Source: Pseudomonadota bacterium (lineage in GTDB: Bacteria > Pseudomonadota > Alphaproteobacteria > Rhizobiales > Hyphomicrobiaceae). From it: a DNA stretch of 64,000 bases. Shown here in pieces: positions 17,078 to 28,855 of this stretch; position 1 is the first letter of the stretch, and each line of letters opens with the position of its first letter. The notes beneath the pieces are model-generated. The model made no database searches, had not been told where the DNA came from, and was given only the letters and a program-made list of their open reading frames with translations. Made by a program: the position numbers and the translations under genes. The stretch covers positions 1 to 64,000 of the forward strand of contig JAEZRM010000028.1 of assembly GCA_023412805.1 (NCBI GenBank). The letters run 5' to 3'.

Positions 17078-17156
17078 GGCTCTCGCCGTTCCTAGTCGCT
17101 AGTTACTGGGGCGAGCGCATCCCCCAATGGGTTTCGCGCTCGCCATGCTGTCTTCG

Positions 17157-17378
17157 TCAGGCGGTCTTCTCGTCGTCCGGTTCTTGCACCTGGGTGCCGC
17201 AGAACGGGCAGAAGAAGACCGGGTAATCTACCATGCCATCTTCGTCATTCTCGCTGTCGACGATGCCGACGGACATATACAGAACTCCGTCATCACCCAC
17301 TTCGACCAGTGGCGAGAACTCCTTGGTCGTAATCACTTCCTTCAGCGTAGCGCAGCATGATCCGAATTCGTCGCTCAT
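17157..17378 (-). CDS. Small zinc-ribbon-like protein inside the atp operon
   Basis: 73 aa, not recognised. It lies between atpD and atpC on the same strand with a GAGAGG ribosome site before its ATG. It has a Cys pair near the N-terminus (residues 8-9) and a C-terminal FFCPFCGTQVQ knuckle. The middle is rich in Asp and Glu, so the protein is acidic. The CPFCG knuckle with the distal CC could bind one zinc or form a redox pair. The usual alphaproteobacterial order is atpD-atpC directly, so this is an insertion. A role with ATP synthase is suggested only by position. Confidence 0.7.
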   Translation of the reverse strand: MSDEFGSCCATLKEVITTKEFSPLVEVGDDGVLYMSVGIVDSENDEDGMVDYPVFFCPFCGTQVQEPDDEKTA

Positions 17379-17477
17379 GCGGTCCCTCTCCGCGGCCGTG
17401 GCCGTCTGCTGATGGGCCCCCCACCACGCGCCGACCGCGGCTCGTGGCTCAGCCCCTGCCCCTGCCCAGTTCCCGGA

Positions 17478-18914
<1,437 letters not shown>

Positions 18915-19004
18915 CGTTGCTTCCTCGTTCTCTACTCTGCTGGGTCGATGGAGTTTCTGCCCCTGGCCGACACCGTGTTCGAATTTATGCGACGTGCGCT
19001 GGCG

Positions 19005-19892
19005 CTAGAGCGCCTCGGCACCGGAGATGATCTCGATCAGCTCCTTGGTGATGTTCGCCTGACGCTGGCGATTGTACTTGATCGTCATCTTGTTGATCAT
19101 GTCGCCGGCATTGCGCGTTGCGCTGTCCATGGCGGACATGCGCGCGCCCTGCTCGCCAGCCGCGTTCTCGAGAAGCCCGCGGAAGATCTGCGTCGCGATA
19201 TTGCGCTTCAGCAGCTCGCCGAGGATCTCCTCCTCGGACGGCTCGTATTCATAGACGGCCTCGGCCTTGGCGGCCTCGGTGCCTTCGGCCTTCTCGGGCA
19301 GCTTGGCCGGAATGAGCTGCTGCGCGACAGGCTTCTGCGTGATGACGTTCTGGAATTCGGAGTAGTAGAGCGTCGCGACGTCGAACTCGCCGGCCTGGAA
19401 CATCGCCATGACTTTCTCGGCGACTTCCTCGGCATTGACGAAGCCGAGCTGCTTTACGCTCTTCATGTCGATGCGGTCGACGATCTGCCGGCCGAAGTCA
19501 CGGCGCAGGTTGTCGAAGCCCTTCCGGCCGACGGCGAGGATCTTCACGGTCTTGCCGGCACTGGTCAGGCGTCGGATGTCCTGGCGGGCGCGCCGCGCGA
19601 TATTCGAATTGAAGCCGCCGCAAAGACCGCGCTCGGCGGTCATCACGATCAGCAGATGCGTATCTTCCTTGCCGGTGCCGACGAGGAGGGGCGACATGCC
19701 CTCCTTGCTGGCGAGGCGGCTGTTCAGGTTGGCTAGGATCTGGTCCATGCGCTGGGCATAGGGACGTGCAGCCTGGGCGGCTTCCTGCGCGCGCCTCAGC
19801 TTCGCCGCGGCCACCATCTGCATGGCCTTGGTGATCTTGCGCGTCGCCTTGACCGAGGCGATGCGCGTGCGCATTTCTTTCAGTGATGCCAT
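19005..19892 (-). CDS. atpG: F1-ATPase gamma subunit
   Basis: Rotor shaft of ATP synthase, 295 aa. The N-terminal helix MASLKEMRTRIASVKATRKITKAMQMVAAAKLRRAQ and the C-terminal helix SAMDSATRNAGDMINKMTIKYNRQRQANITKELIEIISGA form the coiled coil. The central Rossmann-like domain carries TAERGLCGGFN. Follows atpA by about 60 bp and precedes atpD. Confidence 0.97.
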   Translation of the reverse strand: MASLKEMRTRIASVKATRKITKAMQMVAAAKLRRAQEAAQAARPYAQRMDQILANLNSRLASKEGMSPLLVGTGKEDTHLLIVMTAERGLCGGFNSNIARRARQDIRRLTSAGKTVKILAVGRKGFDNLRRDFGRQIVDRIDMKSVKQLGFVNAEEVAEKVMAMFQAGEFDVATLYYSEFQNVITQKPVAQQLIPAKLPEKAEGTEAAKAEAVYEYEPSEEEILGELLKRNIATQIFRGLLENAAGEQGARMSAMDSATRNAGDMINKMTIKYNRQRQANITKELIEIISGAEAL

Positions 19893-19951
19893 GGCGTCCC
19901 GGCTATCCCGTCTTCGTTGGGCCCTGTCTCAGATGAGACCAATGGCAACCG

Positions 19952-21483
<1,532 letters not shown>

Positions 21484-21484
<1 letters not shown>

Positions 21485-22044
21485 CAGCGGACCTCTTTCA
21501 TGGCGGTCTTGAGTGAGGTGAGTTTGGTGCGAAGCGAGCTGTCGATCATGCGGGAGCCCATCTTGACGATGAGACCGCCGAGCAGCGTCGGATCGACCTT
21601 GGTGATGATATTGACGTCCTTGCCTGCAGAGGCGCGGAGCGTTTCCTTCAGAGCGGCGAGCTGCTCATCGCTGAGTGCGTGCGCGCTCGCAACCTCGGCA
21701 TTGACCTCACCGCGCTGGCGTGCGGCGAGGGTGAGGAACGTGCGGATCATGTCGCGGACAGCAAAAAGGCGCCGGTTGCGGGCCAGCACCTTGAGGAAGT
21801 TCACGACGAGCGGCGCGAGGCCAGCCTTCTCGGCGACAGCCGCAATGGCGCGGCCCTGATCGTCGCTCGAAAACACGGGGCTGCGAACCATGCGCTTCAG
21901 ATCGGCGCTCTCATCGAGCAGCCCCTGAAGTGCAGTCAGATCCTTCTCGACCTGCCGGACCTGATTGGCCTCCTCGGCGAGGTCGAACAGGGCCGATGCG
22001 TAGCGACCCGCCACGCCCCCTGTGATGGTATCGTCCGTGGCCAC
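21484..22044 (-). CDS. atpH: F1-ATPase delta subunit
   Basis: Peripheral-stalk cap joining F1 to the F0 b subunits, 186 aa. It begins with a GTG codon at 22044, preceded by GAGAGGGG. The N-terminal helical bundle includes AGRYASALFDLAEE and the C-terminal part LLGGLIVKMGSRMIDSSLRTKLTSLKTAM, both typical. It is the first gene of the F1 operon; F0 genes are elsewhere, as usual in alphaproteobacteria. The 295 bp upstream (22045-22339) hold no gene and must contain the operon promoter, though no clear boxes were recognised. Confidence 0.96.
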
Positions 22045-22339
22045 TGCTCGCGCTCTGCCCCTCTCAAAATGCTCAACATCGGCGCCGCGTGACCGGCGCT
22101 CAGCCCGTGCGCGGTCGGCCCGATCGGGTCGTTGCCGCCCCTATGCGTGGGGATAGTACACGGCGCCTGCTCGGTTGCGACACCGGCGGCGCCATGCTCG
22201 GAATGACGGGCGTTCGTCTAGCACGGCCCCAGACCTACATCAACTTTCCGTTTCGGTTGTTTCAGCCTCACCGGAGCCATGATCACCGGCAATGCGCGCG
22301 ACAGATCGCCGCCATATCCCGGCCTCTACGCCCCTCTGC

Positions 22340-23299
22340 TCAGTATCCCCGTTCGCGGTCCACGACCTCGCGGAGCGGCTGGCCGTCGAGGTGGCGGCGG
22401 ATATTGTCCGAGAGCAGCTCGGCGACCCAGCTGTCCCGCTCCGGGTGATAGCCGCCAATATGGGGGAGTACGTAAATGCCCGGCGTCGTCCAGAACGGAT
22501 CTTCCGGCGGCAGCGGCTCAGTGCGGAACACATCCAGTACAGCGCCCGCGATCGTCTTGGCTTTGACGGCGGCGATAAGATCCGCGTCGACGATGATTGC
22601 TCCACGGGCAAAATTGATCAGCCAGGCACTCGGCTTCATCTTCGCAATTCGAGACGAATTCATGAAGTTCTCGGTCAGCGGTGTCACCGGCAGCAGCACG
22701 ACGACATAGTCGCTCTCGCTCAGCACCTTATCGGTTTCATCGAAGCTGTAGACCTTCTCGACGCCCGCGACGGGCTCCGGCGTGCGCTTGGTCCCGATGA
22801 CGCGCATTTCGAGCGCGGCGGCTTTGGCGGCCAGCACCTGCCCGATGGCGCCGAGGCCGAGGATGCCGAGCGTCTTGCCGGCCAGCGTATCGGAGACGCT
22901 GCGATTCCAGCGGCTTTCGGCCTGCGCCAGAGCGATCTGGTGGTACCGTTTCGTAATGTGAAACAGCGCGCCGAGAATGTTCTCGGGCACCTGAATGCGG
23001 TGCGTGCCGCGCGCAGCGATGAGCGTGTGCTCCGGCTTCAGGTCCTTGCGCGCGAGCCAGTGATCAACGCCGGCCGTGAGCGACTGGATGACCTTGAGAC
23101 GCGGCATCTTGCCGAGCGTGCCCGGCGGCACGCCTGGGGCGAACAGGATTTCGGCCTTGGAGAGGTCTTCGTCCGTCGCCTGCTCGCCCGCCGCGATGAC
23201 CTTGAAATCGACGCGCTCATTGAGGCCGTCCGCCGCCAATCGGTCCAGATAGGGTTTGGCGTTCGACAGGTACAGCAGGGCCTGCAGTTTATTGCTCAT
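22340..23299 (-). CDS. D-2-hydroxyacid dehydrogenase, NAD(P)-dependent
   Basis: Reversible oxidation of a D-2-hydroxyacid to a 2-oxoacid, 319 aa. It has the formate/glycerate dehydrogenase fold: NAD-binding GILGLGAIGQVLAAKAAAL, then the catalytic Arg in INFARGAIIVD, the Glu in FRTEPLPPEDPFW and the catalytic His in LPHIGGYHPERD. GAGGACGAG lies before the ATG at 23299. It is the last gene of the minus-strand catabolic cluster, 31 bp after the DenD-like gene, so it probably acts on an acid produced in that pathway. The exact substrate is unknown. Confidence 0.88.
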   Translation of the reverse strand: MSNKLQALLYLSNAKPYLDRLAADGLNERVDFKVIAAGEQATDEDLSKAEILFAPGVPPGTLGKMPRLKVIQSLTAGVDHWLARKDLKPEHTLIAARGTHRIQVPENILGALFHITKRYHQIALAQAESRWNRSVSDTLAGKTLGILGLGAIGQVLAAKAAALEMRVIGTKRTPEPVAGVEKVYSFDETDKVLSESDYVVVLLPVTPLTENFMNSSRIAKMKPSAWLINFARGAIIVDADLIAAVKAKTIAGAVLDVFRTEPLPPEDPFWTTPGIYVLPHIGGYHPERDSWVAELLSDNIRRHLDGQPLREVVDRERGY

Positions 23300-23330
23300 G
23301 ATCTCGTCCTCGTTTCTTGCAGGCTGATAC

Positions 23331-24305
23331 TCAGGCGATTTTGCCGCCGAGCTCGTCCTCGATGTGAATGCGAATGATTTCCTCGAAGCTCGCGTCGGGC
23401 TTGAAGCCGAGCTCGATCGCGCGGCGCGTGTCGAAATTGCGCGGCCAGCCCGCGACAATGCCCTGAATGAAGGCATCGGGCTCACGCTTGATGCGTGCGA
23501 CGACCTTGTCGCCTGCGACTTTCTTCAAGGCCGCAATCTGCTCACCGACCGTCACGGCCAGCCCCGGCATGGAAAGCGCGCGGCGCGGGCCGACCTTGTG
23601 GTCGTCGATCGTTGCCGCATACAGCAGAAAGCCGACGGCGGCGCGCGGCGATGCGTGCCAGTGCATGACATCCTCGGACACGGGGAGCACGGCTTCCTTG
23701 CCGGCCAGCGGCTCGCGCATGATGTTCGAGAAGAAGCCCGATGCGGCCTTGTTCGGCGCGCCCGGGCGCACGCAAATCGTGGGCAGCCGGATGGAGATGC
23801 CGTCGAGCATTCCTTTGCGCGTGTAGTCGGATATCAGCAGCTCGCCGATGGCCTTTTGCGTGCCGTACGACGTCAGAGGCGTCTGAAAGAACTCATCGCC
23901 GATCTTTTCGGGGAAAGGCGCGCCGAAAACCGCGATCGAGCTCGTGAAAACGAGGCGCGGCTTGTTCCCGGCTTTGCGTATGCTTTCGAGCAGGTTCATC
24001 GTGCCGTGCAGGTTGATGCGATAGCCCTTGTCGAATTCCTGCTCGGCTTCGCCCGAGACGATTGCCGCCAGATGGAAGATCACGTCGGGCTTGTTGGCGA
24101 CGAGCTTGTCGCTCTCGCCGGGGGCCGGGAAGTCGCCCGTGGTGATCTCGACGGGGAAGGATGCGCCGGCCGGCTTCTGCGGGGGCACCACATCATAAAG
24201 TGCCAGCGACGAAATCGGCTTGCCGCCCAGCGTTCCGTCCTTGGCGAGGCGTTCGGCGAGCTTGCGCCCGACCATGCCGGCGCCGCCGATGATAAGAATT
24301 TTCAT
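23331..24305 (-). CDS. denD: DenD-type NAD-dependent dehydrogenase (SDR epimerase family)
   Basis: 324 aa, extended SDR. NAD-binding GGAGMVGRKLAE at residues 7-18, catalytic Ser in VFTSSIAVFG and YGTQK (Tyr-xxx-Lys). The C-terminal part with RLPTICVRPGAPNKAASGFFSNIMREPL and MHWHASPRAAVGFL is characteristic of the D-erythronate dehydrogenase (DenD) group, which oxidises D-erythronate to 2-oxo-tetronate. A GGAGG site precedes the ATG at 24305. DenD usually pairs with a tetronate kinase and decarboxylase, which are not here, so the true substrate may be a related sugar acid or hydroxyacid. Confidence 0.78.
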   Translation of the reverse strand: MKILIIGGAGMVGRKLAERLAKDGTLGGKPISSLALYDVVPPQKPAGASFPVEITTGDFPAPGESDKLVANKPDVIFHLAAIVSGEAEQEFDKGYRINLHGTMNLLESIRKAGNKPRLVFTSSIAVFGAPFPEKIGDEFFQTPLTSYGTQKAIGELLISDYTRKGMLDGISIRLPTICVRPGAPNKAASGFFSNIMREPLAGKEAVLPVSEDVMHWHASPRAAVGFLLYAATIDDHKVGPRRALSMPGLAVTVGEQIAALKKVAGDKVVARIKREPDAFIQGIVAGWPRNFDTRRAIELGFKPDASFEEIIRIHIEDELGGKIA

Positions 24306-24452
24306 GTTGGATTTCCTCCCGCGCGTCAGCCTTCGCCCCATTGACGGTGATCTGGGGGCGTGAACCACGTCATTCGTCTTTATCTAAGTTGGCGGAGAGC
24401 GGTCCCGCCGCGCAAGGCCTATCTGGCCTCTCCGCGACGGGGCGGGCGCCCA

Positions 24453-25463
24453 TCAGCCATGCGCCGTCAACGTCGTCCAAAGATTGTCGGCACCACCGGC
24501 TGCGATGGTTCGGCCGATCTCTGCCTGCCAATGCACTTCCGAGCCGAACTCGTTGCGCCAACTCCAGAGCCGCCGCGTCGCATAATGAAGTGTGTGCTCC
24601 TGCGTGAATCCCATGGCGCCGAACACCTCGTGCGCGATGGCACACACGCGACCGGCGGCCTCCCCCGTCCGCGCCTTGGCAATGGCGGCAGAGAGGCGAT
24701 CGCCGCGCTCGGCCATGGCTTCGACCGCCATGAGGGCTGAGGCGCTGCCCGCCGCTGCTTCCGCTGCCAACTCGGCCATGAGGTGCTGGATGGCCTGGAA
24801 GCGCGCAATGGGCCGGCCAAACTGAACGCGGTCATTGGCCCAGGTGAGGCTATGCTCCAGCACCCGCGACATGCCGCCCGAGAGCTGAACGGCCCGTATC
24901 AAAGCCCCCTCGGCTTCGACCACTCCCGGTGCATCAGCAAGTTTGGCCGAGGCGATGACCTTGGCCCGGCCGAGATCGATGGTCTCGCGTGGTTCGCCGG
25001 CCATATTGAAGCCCGGCGCCGATGCCTCACGCGCATCGAGCAGGCTGATCATATCGGGACCGGTTGCGACCACAACTCCAGCGACCGAACTGGCCCAAGG
25101 CACGCCCGCGGCCCGGCCGTCGCGGCTGGCTGACGGTGGGGCTACGGACAGGCTCCCATCGGGAATTTCGATAGTTGCCTTGGCGAGCAGCCGGCGCGCG
25201 AGAATGGTCTCGGCGAGCGGCACCGGTAGCGTGTGATAGGCCGCACGTTCGATCAGTGCCGCGGCATTGCCGAGCCCGAGATCGCCGTCGTTCTCTTCGC
25301 CGAGCGCGGACATGCCCGCTTCTTCGAGAGCAGCCCAGAGATCGCCGGGAAAACCCGGCTTGCCATCTGCCTTCTGCGCGGCGCCATCGGCCTTCTCTTC
25401 CACGATGCGGTCGAGTGACCGCAGCATGAGATCGCGCACGCCGTCTTCTGTTTCGTTGCTCAT
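24453..25463 (-). CDS. Acyl-CoA dehydrogenase-like subunit (short partner)
   Basis: 336 aa, shorter than the usual 380-400. The C-terminal half holds the acyl-CoA dehydrogenase helical bundle: RVQFGRPIARFQAIQHLMAE (the conserved Arg/Gln-Phe-Gly segment that contacts FAD) and HEVFGAMGFTQEHTLHYATRRLW. The N-terminal half is divergent, with LGLGNAAALIERAAYHTLPVPLAE. The start overlaps the stop of the other dehydrogenase (ATGA), so they are translated together. Such unequal pairs form alpha2beta2 enzymes, as known for FadE-type pairs in steroid side-chain breakdown; the substrate here is likely a bulky or branched acyl-CoA. Confidence 0.8.
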   Translation of the reverse strand: MSNETEDGVRDLMLRSLDRIVEEKADGAAQKADGKPGFPGDLWAALEEAGMSALGEENDGDLGLGNAAALIERAAYHTLPVPLAETILARRLLAKATIEIPDGSLSVAPPSASRDGRAAGVPWASSVAGVVVATGPDMISLLDAREASAPGFNMAGEPRETIDLGRAKVIASAKLADAPGVVEAEGALIRAVQLSGGMSRVLEHSLTWANDRVQFGRPIARFQAIQHLMAELAAEAAAGSASALMAVEAMAERGDRLSAAIAKARTGEAAGRVCAIAHEVFGAMGFTQEHTLHYATRRLWSWRNEFGSEVHWQAEIGRTIAAGGADNLWTTLTAHG

Positions 25464-26608
25464 CTGAGGCCGAGCCCCCGTGCAATCATGCCGCGCAGGA
25501 TTTCGCGCGTGCCGCCGCGGATCGAGTAGCAGGGCGCCTGCATCTGCGCGAGCTGCTGAAGATCGTCGTAGCCTCCGTTGCCGCCACCGCGCGGTTCGAG
25601 CGGCAGAATGCGCCGCGTGATCTCGGGGATGGACTGCTCGAAGGTCGTGCCGAGGTCCTTCACCAGCGCGGCCTCCGTCACCGGCGACTTGCCCTCGTTG
25701 AGCATTCCCGCGATGGAGCCCGACATACGCCGCAGCGTCGCGAGATGCGCGACGAGGCGGCCGAGTTCGGCAGCTTCGCTGGCATTGGGGCTCTCGCCGA
25801 TCTCGCGGAAAGCCTCGACCAGCAGAGGATAGGTGGACATGAAGCGGTCCGGCCCCGAGCGCTCGAAGGCCAGCTCCGACGTCACCATGGCCCAGCCATT
25901 GCCGATGCCGCCAACGCTCATGTCCTCGGGCACGAACACATCGTCGAAGGTCACTTCGTTGAACTCGTGCGCGCCATAGACATTGATGATGGGGCGCACC
26001 TCGATGCCAGGCGACTTCATGTCGACAATGAGCTGCGTCAGCCCGACGTGTCGATCCTCGGGGCGCCCGCCCGTGCGCACGAGAGCAATGACGTAGTGCG
26101 CCATGTGTGCATAGCTCGTCCACACCTTGCGGCCCGTCACGCGGAAGCCGCCCTCGACGGGAACGGCACGCGTCTTGACGCTCGCGAGGTCCGAGCCCGT
26201 ATCCGGCTCGCTCATGCCGATGGCGAAGAAGCAGCGCCCCGCCGCGATCTCCGGCAGGATCATCTTCTTCACGCGGTCGGCGCCGTGCTTGAGGATCTGC
26301 GGCCCGCTCTGGCGATCGGCAATCCAGTGCGCCATGACGGGCGAACCGGCTGCGAGCAGCTCCTCGACCACGACATAGCGTTCCAATGCCGAGCGCTCGT
26401 GTCCGCCGTACTGCTTCGGCCATGTCATGCCGAGATAGCCCTGCGCGCCGAGACGGGCGCTGAAGGCGGGATCAGCGGCGACCATGGCGCCGACGGTCGG
26501 TGCGAATGTGCCCTTGGCCTTTTCCTCATCGAGGAAGGCGCGGACCTCGGCTCTCAGTTTTGTCGCGGCCGGCGGCATGGCCACCGGCTCGAAGCGGAAC
26601 TCCGGCAT
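25460..26608 (-). CDS. Acyl-CoA dehydrogenase (long partner)
   Basis: 382 aa. Domains in order: N-terminal helices with YLGMTWPKQYGGHERS, a middle beta domain with IGMSEPDTGSDLASVKTRA and GRKVWTSYAHMAHY, and a C-terminal bundle ending CYSIRGGTREILRGMIARGLGLR. The usual catalytic Glu of medium-chain enzymes (YEGT) is replaced by RGGT, so the base must come from elsewhere in this chain. AGGAG lies before the ATG at 26608. Coupled by ATGA overlap to the short partner, indicating a hetero-oligomer with one active site per pair. Confidence 0.85.
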   Translation of the reverse strand: MPEFRFEPVAMPPAATKLRAEVRAFLDEEKAKGTFAPTVGAMVAADPAFSARLGAQGYLGMTWPKQYGGHERSALERYVVVEELLAAGSPVMAHWIADRQSGPQILKHGADRVKKMILPEIAAGRCFFAIGMSEPDTGSDLASVKTRAVPVEGGFRVTGRKVWTSYAHMAHYVIALVRTGGRPEDRHVGLTQLIVDMKSPGIEVRPIINVYGAHEFNEVTFDDVFVPEDMSVGGIGNGWAMVTSELAFERSGPDRFMSTYPLLVEAFREIGESPNASEAAELGRLVAHLATLRRMSGSIAGMLNEGKSPVTEAALVKDLGTTFEQSIPEITRRILPLEPRGGGNGGYDDLQQLAQMQAPCYSIRGGTREILRGMIARGLGLR

Positions 26609-26714
26609 GGCGGCGGCTCCTCCTGTTGCTCTTTCTGCGAGGTGAGTAAGCCTGCACGGGTGTTCGCGACAAGTGCCAATTGACGTTGCAGCAACGCGCC
26701 GTGCCGCATGGCTC

Positions 26715-26841
26715 CCACTTCTCCCTCTCCCCATTCCTTCAATGGGGAGAGGGTCGGGGTGAGGGGCGGCGGCAGGCTCCGATGTGGGTTGCGTGGCCGC
26801 CCCTCACCCTAACCCTCTCCCCGTAAGCACGGGGAGAGGGG
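26715..26841. repeat. Composite inverted CTCTCCCC element
   Basis: Two outer hairpins with 13- and 12-bp perfect stems (26723-26753, loop CCTTC; 26813-26840, loop AAGC) flank an inner 14-bp inverted repeat (26757-26770 with 26796-26809). The whole forms one long fold. It sits between two genes of the same minus-strand cluster and could separate their mRNAs. Confidence 0.75.
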
Positions 26842-26850
26842 ATGACCGAG

Positions 26851-27951
26851 CTAGGCGATCACGATCGCTTCCGAAGTCCGCTCGCGTATCCGCCACACGG
26901 TTTGCGGCGCGCCATGATCCACGCGCTCGACGAGATCAATCGTGAGGAAACGATTGTGAACCATGGCAAGGCCCTCGATGAGGCCGTTCCAGGCGTCCAT
27001 CACGCCGGGCGAGGGATTGGCGATGCCGCGCATAAGCCGCCATCCGGTGCGTGACAGGATCATGCTATCGCCGTCGCGCGTGACCGTCGCGCTATCGCCT
27101 TCGCCCTCCGCGATCCATGCGAGCAGGTGTGCCAGCGCTTCCGCATCATCCCGCTGAACGCCCGCCGCGCCCCCGATCTCCTTATAGAACTGAGCGCCAA
27201 TCATGCGGCCCGTGAGATGCCCGAGATGGGCGCCCTCGGTCTCACCGAACAGCTCCATGAGCCGCGGCAAGCCCGAGCGGACGTACTCCATCGCATAGTT
27301 GCGGTAGGCACGGGCAAGACGTTCCGGTGACCAGTCGCCAGCCGGCAAGCGCGGTGCAGCATCCGGATCGAAGGGCGGCGCCATCTCACCCGGACGGAAG
27401 ACCAACCGCTCCTCGGGCGAGAGGTCGTGGTCGTATTCCATGAAGTAGCCGGCGAGACCGTGCTGGCCATCAACGGTCTGCGCCGTGCACACAAACCCGA
27501 GGCGCGGGTTCTTGAGCGACACGCCGTTCTGGGCGTACCAGCCGGTGAGGAACCCTCGTGAGACGTCGCTCGGCACACCGCAGATGGCCGCGCCCATATA
27601 GATCCAGCGCGGCGGAACAAAACGTACCCACGCCTTGCGGTCGCTCTCCCTCATGAACTCGACGCCGACGCCGCCAATGCTGTTCGAGAGGTAGTGATAG
27701 GCGGCGCAGGCGACCGCGTGTGGCATTCCGGCGAGCCCGAGCTTCTCGAAGCTCGAGAGGAATTTCTCGTGATGCTGGTGGCGGAAAACGGCGTGCATCC
27801 AGCGCGCCGCATCCGTGCTGCCGCGGCGGCTGACCAGCGTCAGGATCAGTCCGGTGAAATACGCGTGATAGAGATCGGCAACGGCGCGGGGGGCGCTTTC
27901 CGAGGGCGGCACTCCTTGCACGAGGCCGGCGCCGGCGGGTGGTTGGCTCAT
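26851..27951 (-). CDS. Unknown protein in the LysR/RraA catabolic cluster
   Basis: 366 aa, family not recognised. The start ATG at 27951 is chosen for a position 11 bp after the RraA-like stop. The N-terminal third contains LYHAYFTGLILTLVSRRGSTDAARWMH and HHEKFLSSFEKLGLAG; the middle has two segments rich in aromatic residues (WVRFVPPRWIYMGAAICG and LGFVCTAQTVDG), and the C-terminal part is alternating charged and hydrophobic with LLAWIAEGEGDSATVTRDGDS. No signal peptide and no membrane helix, so it is soluble. Its tight position between a RraA-like gene and the acyl-CoA dehydrogenases suggests a catabolic enzyme acting on the same compound. Confidence 0.75.
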   Translation of the reverse strand: MSQPPAGAGLVQGVPPSESAPRAVADLYHAYFTGLILTLVSRRGSTDAARWMHAVFRHQHHEKFLSSFEKLGLAGMPHAVACAAYHYLSNSIGGVGVEFMRESDRKAWVRFVPPRWIYMGAAICGVPSDVSRGFLTGWYAQNGVSLKNPRLGFVCTAQTVDGQHGLAGYFMEYDHDLSPEERLVFRPGEMAPPFDPDAAPRLPAGDWSPERLARAYRNYAMEYVRSGLPRLMELFGETEGAHLGHLTGRMIGAQFYKEIGGAAGVQRDDAEALAHLLAWIAEGEGDSATVTRDGDSMILSRTGWRLMRGIANPSPGVMDAWNGLIEGLAMVHNRFLTIDLVERVDHGAPQTVWRIRERTSEAIVIA

Positions 27952-27962
27952 TGTGTTCTCAC

Positions 27963-28682
27963 TCAGCGGCCGTTTGCCTTGCGCCATGCGGCGAACTCGA
28001 CCTTGGTCTCGGCGTCGCCAGGGTAGAGTCCGAAGATGCCACGGCCCTCGCGCACCTTCTCCATGACGAAGTCCTCGTAGGCGGTCATCTCGTGGCCCTC
28101 CTCGGCGATCTCGTTGGCGAGATGGGCCGGAATGACGACCACGCCCTCGCCGTCTCCGACCATAATGTCGCCAGGGAAAACGGGCGCGTCCCCGCAGCCG
28201 ATCGGCACGTTGATGTCGATGGCGCGCTGACGTGTGAGGTTCGTCGGCGGTGCGGGGCGGTTCTGATAGACGGGGAACTCCATCTCCGCGATCTCGGGGC
28301 AGTCACGAAAGCCGCCATCGGTGACAATGCCCGCCGCGCCACGCATCATGAGGCGCGTGATCAGGATGCCACCAGCGGAAGCGGCCTTCGCATCCTTGCG
28401 ACTGTCGATCACGAGCACGTGACCCGGAGGGCAGTCTTCGATCGTGCGGCGCTGCGGATGCGAACGATCCTCGAAGACGCCGATGTGATCCAGATCCTCG
28501 CGCGCCGGGATGTAGCGCAGCGTGTAGGCCTCGCCCACCATCGGCGGCGCCTTCGAGCCGACAGGGCGGACATCCTGGATGAACTGATTGCGGAAGTTGC
28601 GCTTGAAGAGCGCCGTCGTGATCGTGGCGACGCTGATCTTCTTCAGCTTCTCGCGGTTCTCGGGTGTGAGCGTCGTGCTCAT
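27963..28682 (-). CDS. RraA-like protein (HMG/CHA aldolase family)
   Basis: 239 aa. The fold of the RraA/4-hydroxy-4-methyl-2-oxoglutarate aldolase family is shown by ISVATITTALFKR, GEAYTLRYIPARED, GHVLVIDSRKDAKAASAGGILITRLMMRGAAGIVTDGGFRDCPEI (substrate/metal site, with the conserved Gly-Gly and Arg-Asp) and DIMVGDGEGVVVIP. The start at 28682 has GAGGAA upstream. In catabolic clusters these proteins act as aldolases or decarboxylases on 2-oxo acids, fitting the dehydrogenases downstream. A role as inhibitor of RNase E, like E. coli RraA, is less likely. Confidence 0.85.
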   Translation of the reverse strand: MSTTLTPENREKLKKISVATITTALFKRNFRNQFIQDVRPVGSKAPPMVGEAYTLRYIPAREDLDHIGVFEDRSHPQRRTIEDCPPGHVLVIDSRKDAKAASAGGILITRLMMRGAAGIVTDGGFRDCPEIAEMEFPVYQNRPAPPTNLTRQRAIDINVPIGCGDAPVFPGDIMVGDGEGVVVIPAHLANEIAEEGHEMTAYEDFVMEKVREGRGIFGLYPGDAETKVEFAAWRKANGR

Positions 28683-28819
28683 TGCGGCGTTCCTCATTTG
28701 TTTATTGTTACAACGAACGAAACATACAGCGAGCGGCCCGACGATTGCGATGGAAACCTCTCTGCAGCACTGCGTCGGTAAGCTGCAGCACCCCTCTAAG
28801 CGGCAGTACCACTTCATGA

Positions 28820-28849
28820 GCGCGCGACTGCGCGCCGGCCGCTAGGCCG
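28820..28849 (-). terminator. Tandem hairpins after the lysR gene
   Basis: GCGCGC-GACT-GCGCGC (28820-28835) and CGGCC-GCTA-GGCCG (28836-28849), just beyond the lysR stop. No T-run follows on the minus strand, so read-through into the catabolic genes is possible. Confidence 0.45.
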
Positions 28850-28855
28850 TAAATA

